Positions 9,674 to 19,482 of a stretch of DNA of 64,000 nt are shown one piece after another. The DNA is taken from positions 62,001 to 126,000 of the forward strand of contig JARLJW010000043.1 in assembly GCA_031290985.1 (NCBI GenBank). Direction: 5' to 3'. The notes under the pieces were generated by a model, which did not search any database, was not told where the DNA came from, and saw nothing but the letters and a program-made list of their open reading frames with translations. This stretch comes from Verrucomicrobiia bacterium (lineage in GTDB: Bacteria > Verrucomicrobiota > Verrucomicrobiia > Limisphaerales > UBA11358). Every line of letters starts with the position of its first letter. The first letter of the stretch is position 1. A program made the position numbers and the translations under genes.

Positions 9674-12600
9674 GGATACACCATCCGGAAGAAAACCGCG
9701 CTGTCGGCGGCGTTGTTGGTAATATTGACGCTGTTAACGGACGTTGCTCCGGCCACGTCATACCAATTGGTTCCCAAGCCGGTGTTCAGGGAATTGGTCT
9801 GCGCCTGCAGCCGCCAGCCGGTGTGATCCGCCGGCCACGATAGCGTCAACACATCGCCGCTGACGCTGAAAGCGATGTTCGTGGGATTTTGATTTACCGA
9901 CGGCACGACCGACAAGGTGCCGTTCGCCGGATTCCAGTTCCAGGCAAGCCCGGTGTCGAGCGCGGGCAGGTTTGTCGCCGCAAAATTTCCGGCGTAACTG
10001 GGCGCACTGAACAAGGTAAAGCTGCTGCCGAGTGCCGGCGTGCCGGCAAGAGTTGTCACAGTCAATGTGCCGCCAAAGTTGATGCTCGCGGACGGACTGG
10101 CGGCCAACAGCACATCGTTAGACAGCAAAGTGCTGTCGAGCTTCATCAGCGCGAGCCCGGCGAGGGTGAGGCTGCCGTTGGTCACCGTTGTCTCGCCGAT
10201 ATTTCCCAAATCGCCCGGCAGGATCGTCGCGCCGGCACCGACGGCGAGGTTGCCGTCCACCGTGCCATTGCCGTTGAGCGTCTGGCCGGCGGCAAGGGTC
10301 AATGTGCCGTCCGTCCGTGTGATGGCCGTGAGCGTTGCCGTGGCCGCGAGGATGAGGTTCGAGCTTTGTGCAATCGAGCCGCCGCCGCGCAATGTCAGCG
10401 TCCGGCCAGCGCGGATGTCAGTAACGCCCTGATAGGTGTTCGTGGCGGTAAAGGTCATCGCGTTGTTGAAATTATCCCAGTAGAAACCGCCCGGCCCGCT
10501 GATGACATTGCTGACCGTACAGGCACTGTCGCCAATTTGGAGATGGGCGAGTCCGTTCAAAGTCACCGGCCCCATCAACACCGTGCCAGTCGTCCCGCTG
10601 CCATTGAACATGTTCCATGTCGAGCCATCGTCAAGCGTGAGCGGGCAATTGTAGTATACGTTGGGATTTTCCGGGCGGAACGAAATCGTTGCGCCCGTTT
10701 GAACGTGAATTTCCTTGTTGTAGCCACTGTTGGCCCCGCCGGAGCCATCGCCCCAAAACTGGAGTTCCGCGCCGGTATGAACCGTGATCGTATTGGTCGG
10801 GTTACCCAGCCCGGCGCCACAACCTTTCAAGCCGAAATACGCCATCATTATATCAATATTTCCGAGGTTCGTGTCGACCGTCAGGTGCTGCCACTCGACA
10901 TAGTTGGAATTGGAAATGACCAGGTTGTAGTTGTTTCCGCCTGTGCTCAGCATCGCGCCGGAGGGGCCGCCCAAATCCTGCCTCGTGTTGCCACCGAACT
11001 TGAGATTGCCCGTCAGTGTCAGGCTGGGCGTCAAGCCGCCGTTGCCGTCATAAATGGGGTTGCCCGTGAAATTGACAATCGCACCGTCACCGGTGGCACC
11101 CGTGCCCGAGGCGACGATTGGCTTCACTTCATCGGTGCCCTTGTCGAGTGTTGCTCCATTGGCAATCGTGATCGTGCCGCTGCCAAGGACACCCAGGCCC
11201 GATGCCAGCGCGGACTGCAGCGTGCCGGCGTTCACATTGACGTTGCCGGCGAAACTGTTCGCACCGGTCAGCGTGAGAACAGTATTCGTGTTCTTATTCA
11301 AGGTGCCGGTGCCAGAGATATTATTACCCACGGTGTTATCGGCTGTTTGGTCGAAATTTAGGCTGCCGTTGGCCGTTATGGTGCCGGAGGGAAGGACACC
11401 TGTGGCGTCATTGTTGCCTAGCTGCAAAGCCGCGCCATTGCTGATGAAGGTGTTGCCGGTAAACGTTGCGTCGGAAACCTGGTCGAGCACCACTAAGCCG
11501 CCGGCTTGCACGGTGAGATTGCCCGCAATCGCGCCGTTGTTTGCGACCGTCGCGCTGCCATTCGTCACCGTCAGCCCGCCGGAAATGTTCATGCTCCGAT
11601 TGGAAAACGTCACCGAGCCGCCTTGCACAAGCACGCCACCGCTGAACGTATCGCCGCCCGTGTCGTTTAAGACCAGCGCACCGAAGCCCTTTTTGATTAG
11701 CGTCGTGCCCCCGGCAATGTTCCCACCACCACTGAACGTGTAGGTGCCGGTGTTGTTCGAGACGAGCAATGAAAGCGGTTGCACCGTGGCTGTAATATTT
11801 ACGTCCGGCGACTTCGAACCGGAATCATTGAACGTGATCGCCGTGCTGTTGGAATAGGTCGAAGGGCTCGCGCCATTCAGCCAGTTTGCGGTGGCGGTGA
11901 TGTCCCACAGATTTTGCGAACCGTCACCCTCCCACGTCAGTTTCGTCACGAACGCGGAACTGACGAGGAGATCGATTTCGCCGGCAATAGAATCGTCGAG
12001 GCTTACGCCCTGCGAACCGGCGTAGCTCAAAACAAGGTTGGCCGCCGCCGTGCCGCTCTCCGCACCTGCGTAGGTGATCAGCTTGTACCGGCCCTGTTGC
12101 AAGCTTCCCGAGCTGATCTGAATTGTGCCGCCGCTCAAGTTGAGGTTGCCGTTGACGACGATGCGGTCATTCGCGCCGTTGGTGGTCGCGGACAATTCCA
12201 AGTAACAAACCGAGCCGGTGGCCAGCGTCAGGTCGTTTGACAACATCAGCGTGCCCGGACCAAAACCCGGGCTGATGATCGAGCCGCTGGCCGCGGAAAT
12301 GGAACCGTTCACCGCGCCGTTGCCGCCGAGCGTCTGCCCGCCGGACAAATTGAACGTCCCCAACGGCGAAACATCGAGCACACCCGGGCTGGCAACGAAA
12401 ACCTGTGAACTCACCAACGAATTGCCGATGCTCAATACCCCGTTGCTCACGACCGTCGGGCCGGTGAACGTATTCACGCCGTTCAAGACGAGCGTGCCGG
12501 TGCCGACCTTGGTGACACCGACGGTACCGCTGCCATTCTGGATGCCGCCGGAAAAGGTTGATGACGTATTGTTGCTGCCTGCGACGAGCACCGCACCGGC

Positions 12601-14223
12601 CGCTGAACTTTTCACGATCGCATTGGCAGTGTTGCCGGACGGACTGGCAAGGCCGTTGATGGTCTGCGTCGTGCCATTGAGATCGAGCAACGCGATGCCG
12701 CTGCTGCCGCCGATGAGATTTATGTTGCCTCCATTGTTCAGGATGTTGTTCTTGCCGCTGGAGATGATGATGCCGGCGCCTCCGTTGGCATTGGCGCTGG
12801 CATCAATAATCGTGTTGCCGGTGTAAGTGCAATTGCCGCCAAACGTGGCGTTGCCAGCGGTCAAATTTGCCGGGCCGCCAATGGTCAAGCTGCCCGTGCC
12901 GGCAAAGCCGCCACTAAACGTACAGGTATTCGGCAGCCCTCCGGCATTCGGGTCTATCTGCGCATCGCTTATCAGCGTAATCAGGCCGCTGAACGTGCCG
13001 TTGTAGGAGCCTTTGATTGCGCCCTGATAGATGGAAGAGTTAAAAGTGCTGAGATAGCCGGTGCCGGCAATGAAAAAGTTGTTTGCAAATGTTGCGCCAT
13101 TCGCACCACCCGCATCAAACCGCCCGCCGGGATAAACATAAACCGGACCGGTTCCAAGCCGTACCGAGGAGCCATTCAGATAACAATCACCATAATTGAT
13201 GCAAGTTCCTCCGGAATAAGTGTTGTTGTTGTTCCAGTTCAAGCTCCCCAGTTCATTAACCTTGACCGCGCCGCCGCCGTTGTCGGCCACGGTGGTACCA
13301 ATGATGAGCTTGGCACTGTCGGAATTCAGGTTGATGAAGGTCATTTCCCCGCCGCCGCCGGTGGCACCACAGGTCAATGTGCCGCCGCTCACGGTCAGCG
13401 TGCCACTGGACGCGGTGTTGCGGAAGATGCCGCCGCCGGCACTGACGGTCAACGTGCCGGTGATGTTCAAGTTGCGGCTGCTGCTGCTGAAGGCGGCACG
13501 GAGCGAATTGATGGAGACATTGTTCGCAGTGAGCGTGCCACTGCCGGAAGAGGTGTAATTGACCGTGGCGCCGTTGGCGATCGCTCCTGAATTGACGCTG
13601 GTGTAACCCGGGGCGACGACATTCTGGCTGCCATCGAGTGCGGCGTAATCCGTGCCGCCCAGGACCGCCCAGCCGCCGAGGATGCTGTTGACATTGGCCA
13701 GGCCGGAGCCGGTGAAATTGAGGTTGCCGCCGCTTTTGACGAATTGCACCGTCGCTCCTGTGTTGCGCGCAAAAGCCCCGCTAAAATCAAGCGCCCCCGC
13801 ACCACTGGCCGTGGTGACGATGTGATTCCCGGCGCCAATGGTGACCGGAAGGTTCACTGTCTGTGCGTTCGCCGAAAGATTGCTGACGCTGCCGCCAAAA
13901 AGAACGCCATTGGCGTCCTGAAGCCGGTTGGTCAGCACAATCCCGTTGCCGCTGTCCGTGAACGACGCAGTGCCGGCATTGAAGGCGATGTTTCCGAAAA
14001 TGGTTCCGGCAGCCAGATTGTTCGTGGTGAGCGGCTGCGTGCCGCTGCCGTTGTCAAATGTCAGGAAATCGCCAGCCGCCGGCGCCATATCCCAGTTCGC
14101 GGCATTGCTCCAGTTTCCGTCCGGCGCGGCACCGCCGCTCCAGGTGTCAGTGGCGGCCAGCACGGGTAGGACCGAGGCCAAACTAAGGCTTATTGCCAAT
14201 AAAAAGACAATCCGGGTTTTCAT
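9670..14223 (-). CDS. Giant autotransporter-associated beta-strand repeat (PATR) protein
   Basis: ATG 14223 gives a clean signal peptide ([23 protein letters not shown]) and a protein of about 1517 residues. The body consists of many degenerate parallel beta-strand repeats of the PATR type (units such as [49 protein letters not shown]). They begin with the DTWSGG...GNWSNAANW motif common at the start of such passengers. There is no autotransporter barrel; the C-terminus is instead a small beta-rich domain ending AVFFRMVYP. The likely product is an extracellular or surface beta-helix protein, perhaps a glycan binder, as it heads an operon of galactosidases. The upstream extension to 14322 lacks signal-peptide features and was not used. 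Confidence 0.9.
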   Translation of the reverse strand: MKTRIVFLLAISLSLASVLPVLAATDTWSGGAAPDGNWSNAANWDMAPAAGDFLTFDNGSGTQPLTTNNLAAGTIFGNIAFNAGTASFTDSGNGIVLTNRLQDANGVLFGGSVSNLSANAQTVNLPVTIGAGNHIVTTASGAGALDFSGAFARNTGATVQFVKSGGNLNFTGSGLANVNSILGGWAVLGGTDYAALDGSQNVVAPGYTSVNSGAIANGATVNYTSSGSGTLTANNVSINSLRAAFSSSSRNLNITGTLTVSAGGGIFRNTASSGTLTVSGGTLTCGATGGGGEMTFINLNSDSAKLIIGTTVADNGGGAVKVNELGSLNWNNNNTYSGGTCINYGDCYLNGSSVRLGTGPVYVYPGGRFDAGGANGATFANNFFIAGTGYLSTFNSSIYQGAIKGSYNGTFSGLITLISDAQIDPNAGGLPNTCTFSGGFAGTGSLTIGGPANLTAGNATFGGNCTYTGNTIIDASANANGGAGIIISSGKNNILNNGGNINLIGGSSGIALLDLNGTTQTINGLASPSGNTANAIVKSSAAGAVLVAGSNNTSSTFSGGIQNGSGTVGVTKVGTGTLVLNGVNTFTGPTVVSNGVLSIGNSLVSSQVFVASPGVLDVSPLGTFNLSGGQTLGGNGAVNGSISAASGSIISPGFGPGTLMLSNDLTLATGSVCYLELSATTNGANDRIVVNGNLNLSGGTIQISSGSLQQGRYKLITYAGAESGTAAANLVLSYAGSQGVSLDDSIAGEIDLLVSSAFVTKLTWEGDGSQNLWDITATANWLNGASPSTYSNSTAITFNDSGSKSPDVNITATVQPLSLLVSNNTGTYTFSGGGNIAGGTTLIKKGFGALVLNDTGGDTFSGGVLVQGGSVTFSNRSMNISGGLTVTNGSATVANNGAIAGNLTVQAGGLVVLDQVSDATFTGNTFISNGAALQLGNNDATGVLPSGTITANGSLNFDQTADNTVGNNISGTGTLNKNTNTVLTLTGANSFAGNVNVNAGTLQSALASGLGVLGSGTITIANGATLDKGTDEVKPIVASGTGATGDGAIVNFTGNPIYDGNGGLTPSLTLTGNLKFGGNTRQDLGGPSGAMLSTGGNNYNLVISNSNYVEWQHLTVDTNLGNIDIMMAYFGLKGCGAGLGNPTNTITVHTGAELQFWGDGSGGANSGYNKEIHVQTGATISFRPENPNVYYNCPLTLDDGSTWNMFNGSGTTGTVLMGPVTLNGLAHLQIGDSACTVSNVISGPGGFYWDNFNNAMTFTATNTYQGVTDIRAGRTLTLRGGGSIAQSSNLILAATATLTAITRTDGTLTLAAGQTLNGNGTVDGNLAVGAGATILPGDLGNIGETTVTNGSLTLAGLALMKLDSTLLSNDVLLAASPSASINFGGTLTVTTLAGTPALGSSFTLFSAPSYAGNFAATNLPALDTGLAWNWNPANGTLSVVPSVNQNPTNIAFSVSGDVLTLSWPADHTGWRLQAQTNSLNTGLGTNWYDVAGATSVNSVNITNNAADSAVFFRMVYP

Positions 14224-14400
14224 GATGGTTGGTTGTGTCGAAGTGGCCATGGGTTGTGGGTGATTCGATGATGATGCTCGCCGAGCTTTCCCCTTTTGTC
14301 TTGTCGTCCGAAGTATAGACAAGGCGGGACCGAAGAATTCCGGCAGTTTCGCGGCCGTTACGTGGAGCGCCTGAAGTTTACCGGCGAAAAGCGTGGTGCC

Positions 14401-15045
14401 TCAACGCTCTTTAGGGTTTTCCTGGCCGAGGTATTTGATGACCGCTTCGGTCCGGGACTGCACGTGCAGCTTTTCGTAGATGCGCCGGACGTAAGTTTTG
14501 ATGGTGCCAAGCCCGAGATCAAGCTGGTCGGAAATTTCCTTGTAAAGATAACCTTTGGCCAGCATGTCGAGCACTTCCTGTTCGCGGCTGGAGAGGTTTT
14601 CCACGTTGCCGCCCACCGGCGGTTGCGCCTGAAACGACAGGACCACTTTACGCGCAATCGCGCTGCTCATCGGCGCGCCGCCGTCCACCACATCACGGAT
14701 GGCTTCCAGGAGTTTCGCGGGCGAGGTGCGCTTCAAGATGTAACCGCTGGCGCCGGCCTTGAGCGCGGCGTAGATGTTTTCGGTGTTTTCATAGACCGTC
14801 AGCATGATCACGCGGACCGGCGGCACGACGGCGTGCAAACGCCGGACGCATTCCACGCCGCTCATGCCAGGCAGATTGATGTCCATGAGCACGACGTCGG
14901 GGGATGCGTTGGGAATCCCGCGCAAGGCCTCCTCGGCGGTCCGATAGGCCTGAGCGCAACTAAAGCCCGGGGCGTCATTGAGCATCCGCACCAGGCTCTC
15001 ACGAAAGCCGGCGTTGTCCTCGACGATGGCCAGACGCACGCTCAC
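14401..15045 (-). CDS. LuxR/NarL-family response regulator
   Basis: The 214-aa protein has a receiver domain (acidic pair ED at 9-10, phospho-acceptor Asp55 in VVLMDINLPG, conserved Lys in GYILKRTS) followed by a LuxR-type HTH (about 150-205, LSSREQEVLDMLAKGYLYKEI). Its GTG start overlaps the TGA of the sensor kinase gene by GTGA, showing a co-translated two-component pair. The galactoside operon begins 178 bases downstream on the same strand, so it is a plausible target, but no operator was identified. Confidence 0.95.
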   Translation of the reverse strand: MSVRLAIVEDNAGFRESLVRMLNDAPGFSCAQAYRTAEEALRGIPNASPDVVLMDINLPGMSGVECVRRLHAVVPPVRVIMLTVYENTENIYAALKAGASGYILKRTSPAKLLEAIRDVVDGGAPMSSAIARKVVLSFQAQPPVGGNVENLSSREQEVLDMLAKGYLYKEISDQLDLGLGTIKTYVRRIYEKLHVQSRTEAVIKYLGQENPKER

Positions 15046-17780
15046 AACTTTGCTTCTCCCGCCAACGGCAGATTGAATTTAATCCGGGTCCCCTGTTCCG
15101 GCGCGCTTTCCACAAAAAAACCGCCGCCAATTTCTTCAAAGCGTTTGCGCATGTTGTTCAATCCGCTGGCACCGGGAACTTCCCCCGCCTTTGCAGACAC
15201 ATCAAACCCGCGGCCATTGTCTTCGATCACAAAACTTGCCGCGCCGGATTCCAGCCGCAGACGGATCCATACTTCGCTGGCGCGGGCATGGCTCACGATG
15301 TTGGTCAGGGTTTCTTTGATGGCCATATAAGCCTGGTGGCGGATTTGCGTGGTCAGCACATGGTGTGGAATTTGCGTGGGCGCGTCGATGCGAAAGCGGA
15401 TGCCGGCCAGCGAGAAATAATCCGACGCAAAACTGAAGAGATAACTCGCCAAACTTTCCAGCGTGTCATTGTGCGGATCCACGGCCCAGACAATCTCGTC
15501 CAGCACGCGGGTCGCCTCCAATGCCTTGGAGGAGATTTTTGCGTTGTTGTCCTGGATGGCCGGCGGCGATTCGTTTTGCGAAAGCGTCATTTCGCTTAAC
15601 AGCCGGATTTGCGAAAGCGTGCTGCCGAGCTCATCATGGATGTCGCGGGCGATGCGCGTCCTCTCCTGTTCCACCAGGTGCTGCAGGCGTGTCCGCACCA
15701 GCTCGTTTTCAGTCCGCTTGCGTTCGGCGATTTCAGCTTCGAGCGATTTATTGGCCGCCGACAATTGCGCGGTGCGCCGGTCCACTTGCTGACGCAACAT
15801 GCCGATCCAGATCAATCCGAGCAAAATCACCACGCCCATTCCGCTCACCACCATCATGGCGTGTTCGCTCGTCCACCATGACGGCAATGCCAACACCCGC
15901 ACATCCGCCGGCGAGTTGAGCAGCAGCTCGAACGGCCCGGTTTCCGCGCGGCCGTTGGCGTGGCCGTTGTTGAATACATAGACGCCGGTCACGCGCACAC
16001 GGCTGCCGGCGATCAAAGCCGGGATGGTTCCGGATGATTTTTCGAGCCGGGCGAAAAAAGTCCGCGCCCCGGACTGTAATTCCAAAACTTGATCAGCACC
16101 ATACATGCCTGACCGGATCAATAGCGCCTCCAACTGCACCCGCGTCGAGTCATGCTGGAGGTCCAGCAAATTGGCGGGAGCGAGATCGGCTGCCGCCGGC
16201 AAAGGTTGGTGGCCGGTCACGCGAATAATGGCTTCGCGCAAAGTGATCAGCGGCGTTTCGGTGGCATCATCGATTTCGGGAAAGCCAACCGCCTCCACCA
16301 TGTCGCCGGCGGCTGGCTGGCCGTCCTGTTCCAGCCGCAGCCGCAGGCCGTTCGTTCCGTCCGTCAAGTAACAGACCCCGTCGCGCCGGCCGATGATCTG
16401 GCCCACGACCTTTTCGCGGCGGAAAGCCGTTTGTCCCGGGTCATAATACAATAGCGCCTTGATCTGCTTGCCCGGCATCGCAAACGGATTTTCCGGCGGC
16501 GGCATTTCCAGCGAAACAAATTCTTCAGAGGGAAGATTAAGATGCAGGCCCTGCACATGCCGCGACTTGTCCCAATCCGCCACCACAACACCACGCACGC
16601 GGACGATGGCATTCAACAACCGGTCCAAATTCCTGCCGCTGGCCACAAAACACGCAATGCGGCCTCCTTGAGTTCCAATCTCCAGATGCTCGTTATTTGT
16701 GGCCGACAACACAATGCCTTCGATTTCCACCCATTGGGCATCCAGGCTGCCGCTGGCCAGTTCGGTCCACGCCGGACGGACTGGTTCCGGAAACTGGCCC
16801 CGGCCCAAAACTTTAAGTTTATGACAGTAAATCCCCGGAGAAAAATCTCCCGCCGAAGTATCACCTTCGATCTCGCAGAAATCACCCGGTTGCACCGCGA
16901 CAGCGCCATCCGCCGAGACCAGGTTCCAGGCGTAAATGCCGCCCGTGCCATCCTGAAGGTTGCCGTCCGCAGGGTCTGGTGGCGGAATCAAAAAGGTGAC
17001 CACGGCCCGAACCTTGACCGGATAACGCCGGCCCGCTTCCTCGGGTTTTAACCAGCGCACTTGTTCGGTGGTGGTCAGCACGGGCAAGGTCGATTTTTCC
17101 CGCAGGTTGGTTGTTTTGAAAACTCCGGTCACGACGGGTTCATTCGAACTGTCCCGACCCGCAATCCCCAAAATTTCAAGTTCCAGGCCCACCGTCTTTG
17201 GCCGCCCCTGGCTTGATTTAAATTTGAGGCTTCCCGTCTGGTCCGTCAGCTCAAGCGTACCATCCGCATTCGTTCCGCCAAACCGTCCGCCTAAATGCAG
17301 GATTTGTCCGGAAACATTTGTCGATGCCGGCCCCGGCAGTTCGGCGACCGTCCGCAACGGCCAGCGCTGCCAGGTTTCCTGCGGCACTTGCAAGATGATG
17401 ATGTTCTTCTGGCTTGGCGATGATAGGGAACTCACAACTTCACCGTTGATGCCGCTATGCACACCGATGCAAAGTCCCTCCACCCGGACCCGGCTCTTCA
17501 ATAACAACGCCGCCAGCGCGGCGTCAGCTTCAGCGACCGACACCTCCATATGGCCCGCTCCTGAGCTTAATTCCAAGTTGATCCCATCGCCGCGCCTGCC
17601 GGCAAACGTCACAACGCCTTCCACCACGGACCATCGGCCCTCGTCGTCTGGCTGCACGGGTTGACCAATAAAAAGCTGGCGCGGGGTGGCATTCTCCATT
17701 GGCTTGTCCGCGGCGGCAACGGAACCTGAAACAGCCATATAAAAGGCGAGCAAGAAACTGTCAATGTGGATGCCTTTCAT
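15042..17780 (-). CDS. Sensor histidine kinase (HisKA_3) with multi-module periplasmic region
   Basis: Start ATG 17780 gives a signal-like segment (IDSFLLAFYMAVSGSVAAA) and 912 residues. Residues about 40-620 form roughly six related beta-rich modules of 80-110 residues (VEGVVTFAGRRG, VSGQILHLGGRF, VRAVVTFLIPP, VEIEGIVLSATN, VVGQIIGRRDG and similar). They resemble OB folds and are presumably periplasmic. A membrane helix (MMVVSGMGVVILLGLIWIGML) is followed by a coiled coil, the HisKA_3 box with His715 in ARDIHDELGSTLSQ and a HATPase domain (N box ETLTNIVSHA, G box EDNGRGFD). It phosphorylates the adjacent LuxR-type regulator. The ligand is unknown. Confidence 0.92.
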   Translation of the reverse strand: MKGIHIDSFLLAFYMAVSGSVAAADKPMENATPRQLFIGQPVQPDDEGRWSVVEGVVTFAGRRGDGINLELSSGAGHMEVSVAEADAALAALLLKSRVRVEGLCIGVHSGINGEVVSSLSSPSQKNIIILQVPQETWQRWPLRTVAELPGPASTNVSGQILHLGGRFGGTNADGTLELTDQTGSLKFKSSQGRPKTVGLELEILGIAGRDSSNEPVVTGVFKTTNLREKSTLPVLTTTEQVRWLKPEEAGRRYPVKVRAVVTFLIPPPDPADGNLQDGTGGIYAWNLVSADGAVAVQPGDFCEIEGDTSAGDFSPGIYCHKLKVLGRGQFPEPVRPAWTELASGSLDAQWVEIEGIVLSATNNEHLEIGTQGGRIACFVASGRNLDRLLNAIVRVRGVVVADWDKSRHVQGLHLNLPSEEFVSLEMPPPENPFAMPGKQIKALLYYDPGQTAFRREKVVGQIIGRRDGVCYLTDGTNGLRLRLEQDGQPAAGDMVEAVGFPEIDDATETPLITLREAIIRVTGHQPLPAAADLAPANLLDLQHDSTRVQLEALLIRSGMYGADQVLELQSGARTFFARLEKSSGTIPALIAGSRVRVTGVYVFNNGHANGRAETGPFELLLNSPADVRVLALPSWWTSEHAMMVVSGMGVVILLGLIWIGMLRQQVDRRTAQLSAANKSLEAEIAERKRTENELVRTRLQHLVEQERTRIARDIHDELGSTLSQIRLLSEMTLSQNESPPAIQDNNAKISSKALEATRVLDEIVWAVDPHNDTLESLASYLFSFASDYFSLAGIRFRIDAPTQIPHHVLTTQIRHQAYMAIKETLTNIVSHARASEVWIRLRLESGAASFVIEDNGRGFDVSAKAGEVPGASGLNNMRKRFEEIGGGFFVESAPEQGTRIKFNLPLAGEAKL

Positions 17781-17934
17781 GTCGGTCAATTTAGAGCAAA
17801 TTGATTCCTCAATACTTGGCCGCAAGTTTTATGTCAACGTTTGCCTTCAAACAGCTTGAGAAATATTCCGCATTGTCAGGCCACCACCACAACGTCGCAA
17901 CCGCGCCAGATTCGGCGTCTATGCGCATAAAATG

Positions 17935-18007
17935 CCAGCGATTTTCCCAATGAAACCAACTCTCAGAATGGCTAACCGAGCCCTGAATTGCTTGCGCGGG
18001 ATACAAA
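17935..18007 (+). repeat. 73-bp dispersed intergenic repeat, copy 2
   Basis: This is the second copy of the repeat at 2701-2773, with two substitutions. It lies between the kinase gene and tRNA-Leu. The minus-strand frame through it continues for about 40 codons (ending NVDIKLAAKY) without any similarity to the sequence that follows copy 1, so no gene is called. Confidence 0.75.
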
Positions 18008-18063
18008 ACTGGGATACAAGATGGCAAGGTCAATTACTCGGGCCATAAGCTGTTGATCATCAA

Positions 18064-18147
18064 GCGCGCGTGGTGGAATGGCAGACACGCCAGACTTAGG
18101 ATCTGGTGCCGTAAGGCGTGGAGGTTCAAGTCCTCTCGTGCGCACCA
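18064..18147 (+). tRNA. tRNA-Leu (anticodon UAG)
   Basis: The acceptor stem GCGCGCG pairs with CGTGCGC, followed by A and CCA (84 nt with CCA). The anticodon arm is CCAGA-CTTAGGA-TCTGG, anticodon TAG, and there is a long variable arm as in class II leucine tRNAs. The 3' end from 18122 (T arm and acceptor) is duplicated at 25504-25530, which marks it as the integration target of the adjoining element. Confidence 0.97.
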
Positions 18148-18148
18148 T
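18122..18148 (+). repeat. attL core (27-bp direct repeat in tRNA-Leu)
   Basis: The sequence begins AGGTTCAAGTCC and ends TGCGCACCAT. It is identical to 25504-25530 and covers the T arm, acceptor strand and CCA of the tRNA, so the tRNA stays functional after insertion. Confidence 0.9.
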
Positions 18149-18178
18149 AAATGCCAATAAAACTGAGGATTTTGAAAG

Positions 18179-18199
18179 TTACCGCACAGTTACCGCACA
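18179..18199 (+). promoter_or_regulatory. Left arm-type integrase-binding sites (two TTACCGCACA)
   Basis: TTACCGCACA occurs at 18179-18188 and 18190-18199, an 11-bp period. The same double site with the same spacing recurs inside the right end at 25324-25344. Such paired short repeats inside both att sites are typical arm-type sites of tyrosine integrases; binding is inferred. Confidence 0.6.
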
Positions 18200-18227
18200 A
18201 AATGACAGGCAAAAGGGAAAGCCAAAA

Positions 18228-19475
18228 GTGAGGTTTCCCAAGGGTATCCGCTTTCGCAAGGTTGAGGCGACGATTTACGGCAAGAAGCCGAAATATCCCT
18301 TTTACCGGCTCGCTTACTATGTGGCGGGCAAGCGCATCACGCGCAGCTTCAAAACCTACACAGAAGCCAAAACCGAGGCCGAGCGGAAAGTCCGCGAGAT
18401 TGCGGGCGGCTCACTCGCCGCCGCGCTCACTGGCGCACAGTCACGCGATGCCCTCGCCGCGTTCCAGCGGCTTGAAAATTTCCGCCAGTCCACAGGCCGC
18501 CGTTATTCAATTCTTGCCGCCGTGTCGGAATTCGTCGAGACGCTGGAAAAATTGAAGGGGCGTAGCATGGGCGAGGCAGTTGACGGTTATTTGCAAACCG
18601 TTGCCACTGTCAGCCGCAAGGACGTTGCCGAGGCCGTCGAGGGATTCATTGAAGGGCGCAAGCACAAGACCGAGGAGAAAGACGGCAAACGCTCTCAACT
18701 GTCCGCTAGCTATGAAACACACGTCGCGGGCTGGCTGCGGGGATTTGCCAAAACATTCACGGCAACTGCGGTTTGTGACCTCACGAAAACCCACCTTGAT
18801 CTCTACTTCAAACCGCTAACGGACGTTTCAGCCAAGAATCGGAATGACCGGCGAGCGGCGGTCAAAATGTTTCTCGCTTGGGCAGTCCGCCAAGATTATT
18901 TGACCGTTAACCATCGCCTATTTGAAGCCAGCGGCATGACACGCGAAACAGTCGAGTCTGGCGACACGGATTTTTTCCGCCCCGCCGAACTGAAAAAACT
19001 TTTGGACAACGCCCCTGCCGATTTGCGCCCCGTGCTGGCAATCGCCGGGTTTGCTGGTTTGCGTGGTGAAGAAATCATGCGTTTGGATTGGGCGGACGTG
19101 TGGCGTGTCGAGGGACACATTGAAATCACCGCACGGCAGGCCAAGACACGTCAGCGCCGTCTTGTGGTTATCTGCCCTGCCCTCGCCGGGCGGCTTGAAT
19201 CGTACCGCAAAGCAACCGGCAAGGTTTATCCGGCGGGCGTGAATGTGTACCAACCCCAATTTATGGAGCTGCGCGACAGCCTCAAAATTCCATCACGGAA
19301 AAACGGTCTGCGCCATGCTTTTTGCACTTACCATTTTGCGCTTCATTCCAACGAGAATTTGACTGCCGCGCAAGCAGGTAACTCACCCGCAATGATTCAC
19401 GCGCATTACAAGGGATTGGCAACACAATTGGACGCTGAAAAATGGTTTGAAATATCACCGGCAAAAAAGAATTAA
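18228..19475 (+). CDS. Tyrosine recombinase/integrase of the tRNA-Leu element
   Basis: This is a site-specific recombinase of about 415 aa. There is no ATG in this frame between the tRNA and the catalytic part, so GTG 18228 (behind AAGGGAAA) is the most likely start. The frame is open back into the tRNA but would translate the arm-type sites. An N-terminal SAM-like core-binding domain (about 130-230) precedes the catalytic domain: Arg in FAGLRGEEIMRL (about 279), Lys in AKTRQRR, Arg-His in NGLRHAFCTYH (about 362) and the nucleophile in HAHYKGL (about 393). The usual first His of box II and the HxxxY His are both Asn (NGLR, AGNSP). It should integrate and excise the element at tRNA-Leu. Confidence 0.92.
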   Translation: MRFPKGIRFRKVEATIYGKKPKYPFYRLAYYVAGKRITRSFKTYTEAKTEAERKVREIAGGSLAAALTGAQSRDALAAFQRLENFRQSTGRRYSILAAVSEFVETLEKLKGRSMGEAVDGYLQTVATVSRKDVAEAVEGFIEGRKHKTEEKDGKRSQLSASYETHVAGWLRGFAKTFTATAVCDLTKTHLDLYFKPLTDVSAKNRNDRRAAVKMFLAWAVRQDYLTVNHRLFEASGMTRETVESGDTDFFRPAELKKLLDNAPADLRPVLAIAGFAGLRGEEIMRLDWADVWRVEGHIEITARQAKTRQRRLVVICPALAGRLESYRKATGKVYPAGVNVYQPQFMELRDSLKIPSRKNGLRHAFCTYHFALHSNENLTAAQAGNSPAMIHAHYKGLATQLDAEKWFEISPAKKN

Positions 19476-19482
19476 AATCAGT

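Noticed and set aside
9889-11361. 490-codon plus-strand frame opposite the PATR gene
   Set aside because: The complementary strand is an evident repeat-rich secreted protein; this frame mirrors its repeats.
17809-18033. 74-codon minus-strand frame upstream of tRNA-Leu
   Set aside because: Its first part is the dispersed 73-bp repeat and the rest lacks a start of its own.
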